Source of the DNA: Trebonia sp050013875 | GTDB lineage: Bacteria; Actinomycetota; Actinomycetes; Streptosporangiales; Streptosporangiaceae | Assembly: GCA_050013875.1 (NCBI GenBank) | Contig: JBEKEK010000023.1 | Coordinates: forward strand, 1 to 64,000 | Length of the DNA: 64,000 nt | Reading direction: 5' to 3' | In this document: positions 24,832 to 33,352 of the stretch, in pieces | Position numbering within the stretch: the first letter of the stretch is position 1 | Layout: each line of letters opens with the position of its first letter | Notes under the pieces: generated by a model | Databases searched by the model: none | Told to the model about the DNA's origin: nothing | What the model saw: the letters and a program-made list of their open reading frames with translations, nothing else | Position numbers and translations under genes: made by a program

Positions 24832-25668
24832 TTGACCGCAGTACCGCAGATCACTCTGAACAATGGCCAGTCCATCCCGCAGCTCGGCTTCGGGGTGTTC
24901 CAGATTGAGGCCAAGGACACAGTGGAGGCGGTGACCACCGCCCTGCAGGCCGGGTACCGGCACATCGACACCGCCGAGATGTACGGCAACGAGAGAGAGG
25001 TCGGTGAGGCGATCGCGAAATCCGGCCTCAACCGCAAGGACCTGTTCGTGACCAGCAAGCTGGCCAACAACGCGCATCTCCCCGATGACGCCCGCCGGGC
25101 CTTCGACGCGTCGCTCGAGGCACTCGGGTTCGACTACCTCGACCTGTTCCTCATCCACTGGCCGCTGCCCACCAAGTATGACGGCGACTTCGTGTCCACC
25201 TGGCGAACGCTGGAGGAGTTCTACCGCGAGGGACGGGCTCGCTCGATCGGCGTGTCCAACTTCCAGCCGCAACACCTGCGCCGCCTGCACCAGGACACCC
25301 AAGTCCCGCCGGCGGTCAACCAGATCGAGGTGCATCCGTACCTGACCCAGGACGAGGTGCGGGGCTTCTGCGCCGACCACGGGATCGCCGTCGAGGCCTG
25401 GTCCCCCATCGGGCAGGGCCTGGTGCTCGAAGATCCCGTCATCGTCTCGATCGCCGATCGCGTCGGCAAGACCCCGGCCCAGGTCGTGCTGCACTGGCAC
25501 ATCGAGCGCGGCGACATCGTGTTCCCGAAGTCGGTCACCCCGTCCCGGGTCAAGGAGAACTTCGACATCTTCGATTTCGAGCTCTCCGGCGGCGACGTAG
25601 CCGAGATCAGCGCACTGAACAAGAACCAGCGCACCGGCCCCGACCCCGACAAGTTCGACAACGTCTGA
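24832..25668 (+). CDS. aldo/keto reductase
   Basis: The product is 278 residues from TTG 24832, which has GGAGG eleven bases upstream; ATG 24796 is an alternative. AKR motifs are complete: GFGVFQIE, GYRHIDTAEMYGNE (catalytic Asp and Tyr), SKLANNAH (Lys), FLIHWPLP (His), IGVSNFQPQHL, and VFPKSVTPSRVKENFDIFDFEL for NADPH binding. It most resembles 2,5-diketo-gluconate-reductase-type AKRs. The physiological substrate is not evident. Confidence 0.9.
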   Translation: MTAVPQITLNNGQSIPQLGFGVFQIEAKDTVEAVTTALQAGYRHIDTAEMYGNEREVGEAIAKSGLNRKDLFVTSKLANNAHLPDDARRAFDASLEALGFDYLDLFLIHWPLPTKYDGDFVSTWRTLEEFYREGRARSIGVSNFQPQHLRRLHQDTQVPPAVNQIEVHPYLTQDEVRGFCADHGIAVEAWSPIGQGLVLEDPVIVSIADRVGKTPAQVVLHWHIERGDIVFPKSVTPSRVKENFDIFDFELSGGDVAEISALNKNQRTGPDPDKFDNV

Positions 25669-25685
25669 CCGACGCCAGGGCAACG

Positions 25686-25717
25686 GCCCCGCTGCGCGAT
25701 CGCGGCGGCAGCGGGGC
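25686..25717. terminator. Hairpin between convergent AKR and hydrolase genes
   Basis: GCCCCGCTGC pairs with GCAGCGGGGC around a 12-base loop that itself contains the palindrome GCGATCGC. It lies between two convergent stops, so it can serve both directions. Confidence 0.75.
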
Positions 25718-25725
25718 TCTCCCGC

Positions 25726-26712
25726 CTATCCCGTCGGAAGGCTGGTCAGCCATTCGGTGACCGTGGCGGCGTAGGTGGCGGGGTCGGTCCCGTGCATCGA
25801 GTGGGGCATCTCCGGGAACGAGCGGTAGGTGAAGGCGTTGCCGGCCGCCTCCACAAGCTGGCGGACCCGGGCGGCCTGCAGGTCGGAGATGGCGCCGATG
25901 AGGTACCCGGCGCCGGGGTCGACGTGGCGGAAGTGGTGGGTGAACAGGACCGGCACCTTCACCTGGCTGAGCATGTTCTCGTGGTCGCAGGTGAGGGTGG
26001 CGCGGCCGGTCACGAAGGCCTCGGCCCACTCGGGGTCGTATTCGCGAAAGTTCTGGGGAAGGCCGCCCGGCCGCCCCTCGTTGGCGGCACCCGCCATCTG
26101 CCGGATGCCGGCGGCCATCCAGGCGGGCAGTTCGGTGCCCATCGCGCGCTGCATGCCCTCGACGTCGCCGATGCTCCACTGCGGGCCCAGCCACTTGTGC
26201 CAGAGCGTGAACATCGGGCCGATGGCCTGGCGGATGGACTGGCCGACGGCGGGGTTGGCTTCCGACGCGAACAGCGGAGGGTCCTCGTAGACCGCGCCGA
26301 CCACCTGTCCGGGGGCGGCGAACGCCGACAGCCAGGCGGCGATGGTGCCACCCGACGACAGTCCGCTGACGATGGCCGGCCGGCCGATGACCAGGTCGAT
26401 GAAGCGGACTAGGTCCCCGCCGAAGATGTCGAGGCAGTACCGCCCGGGTGTCCAGGTCGACCGGCCCTGGCCGCGCAGATCCACCGCGTAGACCTGATAA
26501 CGGTCCGCGAGCAGGTGCATCGCTGCCTCGTAGCCCCACCATGATTCGGACTGCCCGGGGATGAGCAGTATCGCCGGGCGGTCGGGGCTGCCCGCGGTGG
26601 CGTAGTTGAGGCGGACTTCGCCCAGGTCAACGAGGTGCTCGTCGAAGCCGTGGGGCACGAACAGCTCCGGGTGATCGGACGCTTCCAGGTAACGCATCAC
26701 TGTGCTCCGCAC
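25726..26712 (-). CDS. alpha/beta hydrolase
   Basis: This 328-residue protein has the α/β-hydrolase pattern: AILLIPGQSESWWGYE (oxyanion loop), VYAVDLRGQGRST, and the nucleophile elbow VSGLSSGGT with Ser in GLSSG. The catalytic His is probably in MPHSMHGTDP near the C terminus. Both MRSTV and MRYLEA starts are possible. It may be an esterase or epoxide-hydrolase relative; the acid residue is not certain. Its stop faces the AKR across a hairpin. Confidence 0.87.
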   Translation of the reverse strand: MRSTVMRYLEASDHPELFVPHGFDEHLVDLGEVRLNYATAGSPDRPAILLIPGQSESWWGYEAAMHLLADRYQVYAVDLRGQGRSTWTPGRYCLDIFGGDLVRFIDLVIGRPAIVSGLSSGGTIAAWLSAFAAPGQVVGAVYEDPPLFASEANPAVGQSIRQAIGPMFTLWHKWLGPQWSIGDVEGMQRAMGTELPAWMAAGIRQMAGAANEGRPGGLPQNFREYDPEWAEAFVTGRATLTCDHENMLSQVKVPVLFTHHFRHVDPGAGYLIGAISDLQAARVRQLVEAAGNAFTYRSFPEMPHSMHGTDPATYAATVTEWLTSLPTG

Positions 26713-26738
26713 TGTTGGGGATTCGGGTTGTTATCAGA

Positions 26739-27611
26739 TCAGGCGGCCGCCGGCACTGCGCTGACGCCGGTGAGCGCCGCGGTGGCTTCCCAGAGCCGGC
26801 GGGCGACTTCGGCATCGAGGCCGCGCTTGCCAGGCCGGCGGACGATGGGGTAGCCCTTGATGCTGCCGAGGCCGTCGGGGCCGACGTAGGCGTTGCCCGG
26901 CAGGTCCTGGGTGACGGCGTAAAGAGCCGGGAGCGCCCCGTGCTCGGGGTCGTTGAGCAGGAACCGCAGGCGGTTGATCCGGTTGGCCGGCGAGTGGGCG
27001 GCCAGGGCGGTGGTGGCGATGCCGGGGTGGGCGAGCACCGACCGGACCGGGCTGCCTGCCGCGGTCAGCCGCCGTTGCAGCTCCAGGGAGAACAGGGTGA
27101 GCGCCAGCTTGGAATCGCAGTAGGCCTGCATGGAGTTGTAGGGCCGGGTGCGCCAGTCAAGGTCGGACAGGTCGAGCCGGGCCCTTCGGTGGAGCTGGCT
27201 CGTCACGCTGACCACCCGGTCGGTGATGCGGTCGGCCAGCAGGTTGGTGAGCACGAACGGCCCGAAGTAGTTGGTGGCGGTCTGCCGATCGAATCCGCCG
27301 ACGGTGCGCTGGGCCGGGATATCCATCACACCAGCATTGTTGACCAGGACGTCCACCGCCGGTTCGGTGCCATCCACGAACGCCCGGATCGACCCGAGGT
27401 CGGACACGTCAAGCTGGCGGATCTCGATCAGTCCGGCTACCACGGCCAGGGCGGGGCGGGCCTTGGCCGGGTCCCGCACGGCGGCGATTACCCGGGCCCC
27501 GGCCCGGACCAGCTCGCGGGCGGCGATCAGCCCGATGCCGCTCCCGGCCCCGGTGATGACCACCGTCCGGCCGTCCATTCTGGGCAGGTCCGCACTCGTC
27601 CACTTCGGCAT
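26739..27611 (-). CDS. short-chain dehydrogenase/reductase
   Basis: This 290-residue SDR has the cofactor motif TGAGSGIG, NNAGVMD in β4, and SQLHRRARLDLSDLDWRTRPYNSMQAYCDSKLAL containing YCDSK (YxxxK). It is of the protochlorophyllide/retinol-dehydrogenase-like type. It diverges from an XRE regulator gene 184 bases away, which probably controls it. A GGAG ribosome site precedes the ATG. Confidence 0.88.
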   Translation of the reverse strand: MPKWTSADLPRMDGRTVVITGAGSGIGLIAARELVRAGARVIAAVRDPAKARPALAVVAGLIEIRQLDVSDLGSIRAFVDGTEPAVDVLVNNAGVMDIPAQRTVGGFDRQTATNYFGPFVLTNLLADRITDRVVSVTSQLHRRARLDLSDLDWRTRPYNSMQAYCDSKLALTLFSLELQRRLTAAGSPVRSVLAHPGIATTALAAHSPANRINRLRFLLNDPEHGALPALYAVTQDLPGNAYVGPDGLGSIKGYPIVRRPGKRGLDAEVARRLWEATAALTGVSAVPAAA

Positions 27612-27795
27612 CCGCTACTCCTTCTGTCCGGCCGGTCCCGGCTGCGACCTGCTCATCCTCAGAGTGGACGCGGTCGGCGGCGGGATGAAGGGCGCGTTGA
27701 TCCACTGACAAACGGTCCATGGATGTCAGCGCGTGCATGGTCGATGATCGATAGCGTCGGCTACCGGCGCCAGCGACTGCGGAGAGGAACTGCCT

Positions 27796-28647
27796 ATGAG
27801 CCCGGCCCGCGCGAAGGACACGCTCGGCGCGTTCCTTCGGTCCCGCCGCGAGGCGCTGCACCCGGAGGACATCGGGCTGCGGCGCGGCCCGCACCGCCGG
27901 GCCGGCGGGCTGCGGCGCGAGGAAGTGGCCGAACTGTCCGGTATCTCGACGGACTACATCGGCCGGCTGGAGCGCGGCAGCGGACCGTGGCCGTCCAGCG
28001 AGGTCCTCGCCGCGCTAGCGCGAGGCTTGCGCCTCACCACCGCCGAACGCAACCACCTCTTTGCGCTCTGCGGCCGAACCGCCCCGCTGAGCCCGGCCGC
28101 GGAACATATCGACGTCGGGATCCAACGAATCCTCGACCGCCTCGAGGACACACCGGCCCAGGTCATGGGGCAAGCCGGCACGACCCTCCGCCAGACGCCG
28201 CCCGCCGTCGCCCTCCTCGGCGACGAAACCGCCTACCGCGGACTGTCGAGAAGCGCCGCGTACCGGTGGTTCACCGACCCTGTCGGCCGGGACCTGTACC
28301 CCGCGCGCGATCATGACGCCAACTCCCGGATCCAGGCCTCGCTACTGCGCGAAAGCCTTGCCCGGTACGGCGACGGCTCCTTCACCGCCCAGGTCGTCGC
28401 CGCCCTGCTCGATCGCAGCGACGAGTTCCCTGGTGTGTGGGAGCTCCAGGAAGTGGGCCTGGGCTTCCCGCCGGAAAAGCACCTCGACCATCCCGAGGTG
28501 GGCGGCCTTGAGCTGTACTGCCAAGCCCTTTTCGACGGCGGCTCCGGGCAGTTCCTCCTGGTCTTCACGGCCGCGCCGGGGTCGGAGAGCCACGGCCGGC
28601 TGGCGCTGCTTAGCGTCATCGGCCGCCAGTTGCTCGAGGGATCCTGA
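27796..28647 (+). CDS. XRE-family regulator with MmyB-type ligand domain
   Basis: This 283-residue protein has an N-terminal HTH (LRREEVAELSGISTDYIGRLERGSGPWPSSEVLAALARGLRLT). The typical MmyB-like C-terminal domain follows (YRGLSRSAAYRWFTDPVGRDLYPARDHD, and ending GSESHGRLALLSVIGRQ). Such proteins usually control a neighbouring dehydrogenase; here an SDR gene diverges. The coding start is ATG after GGAGAGG. Confidence 0.9.
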   Translation: MSPARAKDTLGAFLRSRREALHPEDIGLRRGPHRRAGGLRREEVAELSGISTDYIGRLERGSGPWPSSEVLAALARGLRLTTAERNHLFALCGRTAPLSPAAEHIDVGIQRILDRLEDTPAQVMGQAGTTLRQTPPAVALLGDETAYRGLSRSAAYRWFTDPVGRDLYPARDHDANSRIQASLLRESLARYGDGSFTAQVVAALLDRSDEFPGVWELQEVGLGFPPEKHLDHPEVGGLELYCQALFDGGSGQFLLVFTAAPGSESHGRLALLSVIGRQLLEGS

Positions 28648-28670
28648 CCTTGGGCCTGACTGTGCTGACC

Positions 28671-29528
28671 TCAGGCGGCCGGCCGCTCGGCGAGCAGGTC
28701 GCGCACCGTACGCGGTTCACGGCCGAGAAGGCCGCCGAGGAGCGGGTCGACGACCGCGAAGCGTCCTTCGCGAGCGGCCTGGTAGAAGCCGAGCATGAAC
28801 CGGGCCATCGGCTCCGGGGACCCTTGCGCTACCTGCTCCGCCACCCAGTCGTCGTCGTCGAGGACGACACGCCGGATGTCACGGCCGGTCAGCTCCGAGG
28901 CGATCACGGCGATGTCGTCGAACGTCACGGCGGCGCCGGCGGTGAGCGTGACCGGGCCGTCGAAGTGCCGCGGGCCGGCCAGAATCACCGCGGCCGCCTC
29001 CGCCTCATCAGCGCGCTCGGTCCAGGACACGGGCCCGTCGGCCGGCGTCGCGATGACACCGGTCTCGCGCCACGGCCCGAGCAGCCAGTCAAGGCTATGC
29101 GCGTAGAAGCCGTTGCGCAGCGAGGTCCAGGCGACGCCTGAGTCGGCCAGCCGCGCCTCGGTCGCGGCGTGATGGCGGGCGGGGAAAAACGGGCTGTCGA
29201 GACCCGTGTGCTGGTGGCTTGTGTAGAGGATCCGGCGGGCACCAGCCGCGACGGCGGTCTCGACGCCGACGCGAAGCAGGCTAACCCCGTCCGCACCCGG
29301 GTCGTTCGACGAGACGAGAAGCACCTGATCGGCACCCTCGAACGAGTCAAGCAGCGCGGCCGGGTCTGCATAGGAGCCGTGCCGTACGCGCACGCCGCGG
29401 TCGGCGAAGTGCTGTGCTTTCGCGGTGTCGCGTACGCTCACGCCGATCTGGTCCGCGGGAACCCGCTTGAGCAGGTGCTCGACGGTGGCACCGTTGAGGG
29501 CACCGGTGGCGCCGGTGATGACGATCAT
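28671..29528 (-). CDS. NmrA/QorB-like NAD(P)-binding reductase
   Basis: This 285-residue protein has the N-terminal Rossmann motif MIVITGATGALNGATVEHLL, with the glycine pattern of atypical SDRs (GATGxxG). LLVSSNDPGADG and GARRILYTSHQHTGLDSPFFPARHHAATE resemble quinone oxidoreductase 2 (QorB) and NmrA sensors. No YxxxK is present. It diverges from a TetR gene; the gap contains a TTGGCCAA palindrome at 29649. Confidence 0.85.
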   Translation of the reverse strand: MIVITGATGALNGATVEHLLKRVPADQIGVSVRDTAKAQHFADRGVRVRHGSYADPAALLDSFEGADQVLLVSSNDPGADGVSLLRVGVETAVAAGARRILYTSHQHTGLDSPFFPARHHAATEARLADSGVAWTSLRNGFYAHSLDWLLGPWRETGVIATPADGPVSWTERADEAEAAAVILAGPRHFDGPVTLTAGAAVTFDDIAVIASELTGRDIRRVVLDDDDWVAEQVAQGSPEPMARFMLGFYQAAREGRFAVVDPLLGGLLGREPRTVRDLLAERPAA

Positions 29529-29648
29529 GTGCTGCCGCCCTTCGTGTTATCGGTGATACTTTAAACAGGATATCAAGGGAAACAGATCATTGCCCAGGCG
29601 GGCGTCAAAGAGCGACGGAGCGACAGGCGGTCGATCGACATATATTTG

Positions 29649-29656
29649 TTGGCCAA
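29649..29656. promoter_or_regulatory. TTGGCCAA palindrome in divergent promoter
   Basis: This exact 8-base palindrome is set in the AT-rich gap between the NmrA-like gene and the TetR gene, 29 bases before the TetR ATG. It is a plausible core for the TetR operator, but it is short, so confidence is low. Confidence 0.35.
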
Positions 29657-29684
29657 CTGACAAGTATGTTGTAGCCTGGCTCCC

Positions 29685-30287
29685 ATGACCACCGCCCGCC
29701 GCACCCAGCAGCAGCGTCGCCACCAGGCCGAATCCGCGCTGCTTAACGCCGCCGCCGAACTGGTCGTCGAGGAGGGGGTTCACTCGCTGACGCTGGCGCG
29801 CGTCGGCGAGCGGGCAAGCTACAGCCGCGGGCTCGTCACCCACTACTTCGGGTCCAAGCAGGCACTCCTCCAGCGTCTTGCGCACGCGACCCAGGCCGGG
29901 TTCGTACCCGGCCTCGACGGCGTGCCACCCGGCCTTGACCGGCTACTGCGCCTGATCGACGGCTACATCGGATCGCTCGCCCAGTTGCGGATGACGAACC
30001 GCGCGTTCCTGCTGCTGTGGGCGGAGGCGGCCACAGCACCTGACCTGGCCAGCATCTTCCGGGAGCGGGACGAAGCGTTCCGCGCCGACCTGCGCGAGGA
30101 CGTCGCCGCCGGGATCGCTGACGGCACCATGCGGTCTGACGTCGCGGCCGCCGAGGTCGCGGTTGCCGTCCTCGCGCAACTGCGCGGAATCGGGCTGCAG
30201 CGGCTCGTCGATTCCTCAGCCGTCGATACCGAACGACTGCGCCGGTCGGTCACCGAGTACTGGCACCGGGCACTGGCCCTAGAATAG
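29685..30287 (+). CDS. TetR-family regulator
   Basis: This 200-residue protein has a TetR HTH near residues 15-60 (AESALLNAAAELVVEEGVHSLTLARVGERASYSRGLVTHYFGSKQALLQRL). The all-helical C-terminal domain ends in FRADLREDVAAGIADGTMRSDV. It is divergent from the NmrA-like reductase and probably represses that gene and itself. Confidence 0.9.
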   Translation: MTTARRTQQQRRHQAESALLNAAAELVVEEGVHSLTLARVGERASYSRGLVTHYFGSKQALLQRLAHATQAGFVPGLDGVPPGLDRLLRLIDGYIGSLAQLRMTNRAFLLLWAEAATAPDLASIFRERDEAFRADLREDVAAGIADGTMRSDVAAAEVAVAVLAQLRGIGLQRLVDSSAVDTERLRRSVTEYWHRALALE

Positions 30288-30427
30288 CGCTCGTCACTTC
30301 GGCCGGCTAAGCCGCGAACTCCCGGCGCCCATTTCCGACGGAGCTGCCGATGCCACTGAACATGAAGCTGACGGCGATCACGCTCGCCTGACCAGGAAGC
30401 AGCCAGCATGAGTCGGCGGCGGCACGC

Positions 30428-31360
30428 TCAGGCGAAGTAGAAGCCCTCTTTGAGGTCCGCGATCAGCCCGGGGCCGGTCGGCTCCCAGCCGAGCAGGTCG
30501 CGGGTGATCTGGGCCGAGGCGGGGCCGTCGACGCCCCAGAAGCGGCCGAGGAACCCGACGTACTCCCCGGCCTCCTCGGGGGTCACCGAGACGGCGGGAA
30601 CGCCAAGCTGGGCGGCGAAGATGCCGGCGATCTCGCGGATCGGGACGCCCTCGTCGGCGACCGCGTGCAGCACCGACCCGGCCGGCGCTGACTCGAGCGC
30701 AAGCCGGAACAGGCGCGCGGCGTCGTCACGGTGGACCGACGGCCAGCGGTTGGCGCCGTCGCCGACGTAGGCCGCGGCGCCCTTCGCACGGGCGAAGCCG
30801 ATCGCGGCCGGGATGAACCCGTTGTCGCCGTTGCCGTGCGTGGCCGGGGGCAGCCGCACGACCGAGGAGCGGACCCCCCGGCCGGCCAGTGCGGTCGTGT
30901 AATGGGCGTTGGACATCCGGTCGTGGGCGCCGCTGATCGGCGCCTCGCGGTCCGCGGCCAAGGCCAGACCGTCGCGCTCGGTGGCGACGGCGCCGGGCGG
31001 GAGGCCGAGCACGCCGAGGATGCCGGAGGCGATGACGAACGGCTTGCCGGTGCCGGCCAGCGCCTCGCCGAACGTCTCGATCGCCGCCCGGTCGGCGGCG
31101 GTGGCGCCGGCGAAATCGCCGGAGAAGGCGATGTCGTGCTTGAACGCGAGGTGGACGACCCCGTCGGCGGCGACGGCGGCCGCACGCAGGATGCCGAGGT
31201 CGTCGAGCGACCCCCGGCGTGCCTCCACCCCGGCCGTCCGCAGGGCCTCGGCCGCGGCGTCGGAGCGGGCGAGCCCGGTGACCTCGTGGCCGGCGGCGAG
31301 CAGTTCAGGGACAAGCCCGCGGCCGACCCAGCCCGACGCTCCGGTGACGAAAACACGCAT
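30428..31360 (-). CDS. NAD-dependent epimerase/dehydratase-like (extended SDR)
   Basis: The product is 310 residues from ATG 31360 with GGAGG five bases upstream. It opens with MRVFVTGASGWVGRGLVPELLAAGHEVTGLARS, the classic extended-SDR dinucleotide site (GASGWVG). The YxxxK site is not obvious (MSNAHYTTALAG), so it may act as a binding or reductase-like protein. WPSVHRDDAARLFRLALE is the standard C-terminal element. It diverges from a TetR gene with a CTGTAC operator between them. Confidence 0.85.
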   Translation of the reverse strand: MRVFVTGASGWVGRGLVPELLAAGHEVTGLARSDAAAEALRTAGVEARRGSLDDLGILRAAAVAADGVVHLAFKHDIAFSGDFAGATAADRAAIETFGEALAGTGKPFVIASGILGVLGLPPGAVATERDGLALAADREAPISGAHDRMSNAHYTTALAGRGVRSSVVRLPPATHGNGDNGFIPAAIGFARAKGAAAYVGDGANRWPSVHRDDAARLFRLALESAPAGSVLHAVADEGVPIREIAGIFAAQLGVPAVSVTPEEAGEYVGFLGRFWGVDGPASAQITRDLLGWEPTGPGLIADLKEGFYFA

Positions 31361-31392
31361 GAGAACCTCCAGGGCGCTAATTCTTTGCACAT

Positions 31393-31426
31393 CTGTACTA
31401 TGAATATTCCTGGTACAGTCGTACAG
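31393..31426. promoter_or_regulatory. CTGTAC...GTACAG operator in divergent promoter
   Basis: CTGTAC at 31393 is complemented by GTACAG at 31413 and again at 31421, in the gap between the epimerase-like gene and the TetR gene. The spacing suggests a TetR operator overlapping both promoters. Confidence 0.55.
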
Positions 31427-31467
31427 GAAATGTCAGACCGCGTCAAACCGCAGGCCAGGAGGCAGCG

Positions 31468-32025
31468 ATGGCAGGGCGACCGGTCGACCATCAGCGGCGG
31501 GCCGAGCTGCTCGACGCGGTGGTCGACTACACCGTCGAGCACGACTTCTCTGAGATATCGTGGCGGCCCCTCGCCGCCGCCCTCGGGATCGGGCCGACGA
31601 CGCTGGTGCATCACTTCGGCAGCAAGGAAGAGATGCTGGTGGCCATCCTCGGGCGCCTGCGCGAGCGCATCCTGGCGGCCAACAGCGGTCAGGATGGCCG
31701 CCCGCCCGATCTGGCGACGGCGGCGCGCGCGGCCTGGACCCGGACCTCGGACCCGCAGCGATGGCCTGAATTCGGGCTGTTCTTCGCGGTCTACGGGCGC
31801 GCCCTGCAGTCGCCGCGACAATTCGCGGAGTTCCTCGACCGGGTCGTCGCCGACTGGATGGGGGTTCTGGTCGACGCGCAGGGCCCCGGCACCGACCCGG
31901 CGACCGCGAGGCGCACCGCCACGCTGGTGATCGCGACGATCCGCGGGCTGCTGCTCGACCTGCTCGCCACCGGCGACCGCGACCGGGTCCAGGACGCGGC
32001 CGAGGCCTTCCTCGCCACTCTCTGA
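31468..32025 (+). CDS. TetR-family regulator
   Basis: This 185-residue protein has the HTH region RRAELLDAVVDYTVEHDFSEISWRPLAAALGIGPTTLVHHFGSKEEMLVAIL. The C-terminal domain carries WPEFGLFFAVYGRALQSPRQF, usual for this branch of TetR. It lies divergent from the extended-SDR gene and probably represses it. A GGAGGCAGCG ribosome site precedes the ATG. Confidence 0.9.
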   Translation: MAGRPVDHQRRAELLDAVVDYTVEHDFSEISWRPLAAALGIGPTTLVHHFGSKEEMLVAILGRLRERILAANSGQDGRPPDLATAARAAWTRTSDPQRWPEFGLFFAVYGRALQSPRQFAEFLDRVVADWMGVLVDAQGPGTDPATARRTATLVIATIRGLLLDLLATGDRDRVQDAAEAFLATL

Positions 32026-32101
32026 GCTAACCCAGCGGTACTGTGATGCGGGGGGCGACACCTGTACTGGCGGCAGTTGCCGCCGGCATCGAGCGAGGGA
32101 A

Positions 32102-32359
32102 ATGGCAGGCATCGGCAGCGGGGACGGGGCGGAGGAAGCCGGGCGGCGCCGCCGGCAGTTCATCAGGGAACACCACCCCGACCGGGGCGGGGACGCCGAG
32201 TCCTTCATCGCGGGCCTGCGGGCCATCGACGCCGAGCAGGCATCCGAGGGCCCGCCGCCGCGGGTGGTGGTCGTACCGCACCAGTCATGGCCAAGCAAGC
32301 TGGCGGCCGCGGCGGTCCGCCGTCTGCGTCATGGCAGCAAGCCACCGCGCGTTCGCTGA
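32102..32359 (+). CDS. mini J-domain-like protein (HPD motif)
   Basis: This 85-residue hydrophilic protein contains RRRQFIREHHPDRGGDAESFIAGLRAID at residues 16-43. It has the HPD tripeptide of DnaJ J-domains with flanking basic and amphipathic helices, but helix I and helix IV are not obvious. The rest is basic and Pro-rich. It may be a partial Hsp70 co-chaperone or just a mimic. The ribosome site (GAGGGA) is close to the ATG. It lies just upstream of a broken MFS gene. Small HPDRGGD proteins occur in other actinomycetes, which supports a real gene. Confidence 0.6.
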   Translation: MAGIGSGDGAEEAGRRRRQFIREHHPDRGGDAESFIAGLRAIDAEQASEGPPPRVVVVPHQSWPSKLAAAAVRRLRHGSKPPRVR

Positions 32360-32408
32360 AAACGCCGCGGCCGGAAAACTCCCCGCACGTCAACGAGGCT
32401 GATCTACT

Positions 32409-33351
32409 GTGACCTCCCCGCCCGAGAACGGCGCCTTGCTGCGGCGCAATCGCCGCTTCGGGACCTTGTGGACGGCGCGCACCATCTCCCTCATCGGCAG
32501 CTCGGTCGGCCAGGTCGGACTGCTACTGGCGGTGGCGCAGTCCGCGAGCCCGGTCCTGGCGGTCACCCTGCTGATGCTGACCGGCGACCTGGCGCCCGCG
32601 CTGCTGGCCCCGCTGACCGGGGTCATAGCAGACCGGATGGATCTCAGGCGGCTCATGACGCTGCTCGAACTTGGCCAGGCGGCCGCGACCGCGGCCATCG
32701 CGGTCTGGCTGCCCGCCCTGCCGGCGCTGCTGGCACTGTTTCTCGTCCGGGCGGTGTTCGGCCAGGTCTTCCCGCCCGCGACCCGCGCCGCGGTGCCCGC
32801 GCTTGTCGATGACAAGGACCTGCCATCCGCCAACGCCGCGCTCGGCTTCGGCGAGAACGGCCTGACCGTGCTCGGCCCGGTGCTGGCACAGCGGCAATCC
32901 GGGTATCAGCCTGCTTTACGCCGGCAGCGCGGCCGGCCTGATCGTGGGCTACGCCGCCGTGAACCGCTGGGGCGCGAAGGCCGCCGCCCCCGCCCTGCTG
33001 GTGATCGGGTACCTGGTGGGCAGCCTGGGAAACCTGTTCACCAGCACCTCCTGGGCCATCGCGGCCGTCCTCGCGTTCCAGGCCATCCGCGGCCTCGGCC
33101 TGGCCGCCCAGGACACGGCGGCCGCGACCATGATCCAGCGCGCCATCCCGCGCGAACTCCTCGGCCGCACGTTCGCCAACTTCTACGGATCCATCGGCCT
33201 CGCCGCCGGCCTGTCCTACCTACTGGGCGGCGTGCTCCTGGAGGCCGCCGGCCCCCGCGTCACCTTCGCCGTCGCCGGCCTGGGCGGCGTGGTCACCGCG
33301 ATCGCGACCGCCATCAGGCTCCACTCGCACCGTGGTGCGCCGGAACCTTAG
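32409..33351 (+). pseudogene. MFS transporter, internal deletion plus frameshift
   Basis: The GTG-started frame encodes the first four helices of an MFS protein (FGTLWTARTISLIGSSVGQVGLLLAVA, LTGVIADRMDLRRLMTLLELGQAAA) and reaches GPVLAQRQSGYQP near 32900. From there a second frame encodes the last five or so helices (LLYAGSAAGLIVGYAAVN, ending ATAIRLHSHRGAPEP). About 120-150 residues of the middle are missing compared with a normal 400-residue transporter, and the frame changes at the join. It is a deletion pseudogene and cannot make a working transporter. Confidence 0.8.
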
Positions 33352-33352
33352 C

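Noticed and set aside
30345..30391. Tiny plus-strand open frame MPLNMKLTAITLA
   Set aside because: Thirteen codons with no clear ribosome site between two convergent genes; too short to support.
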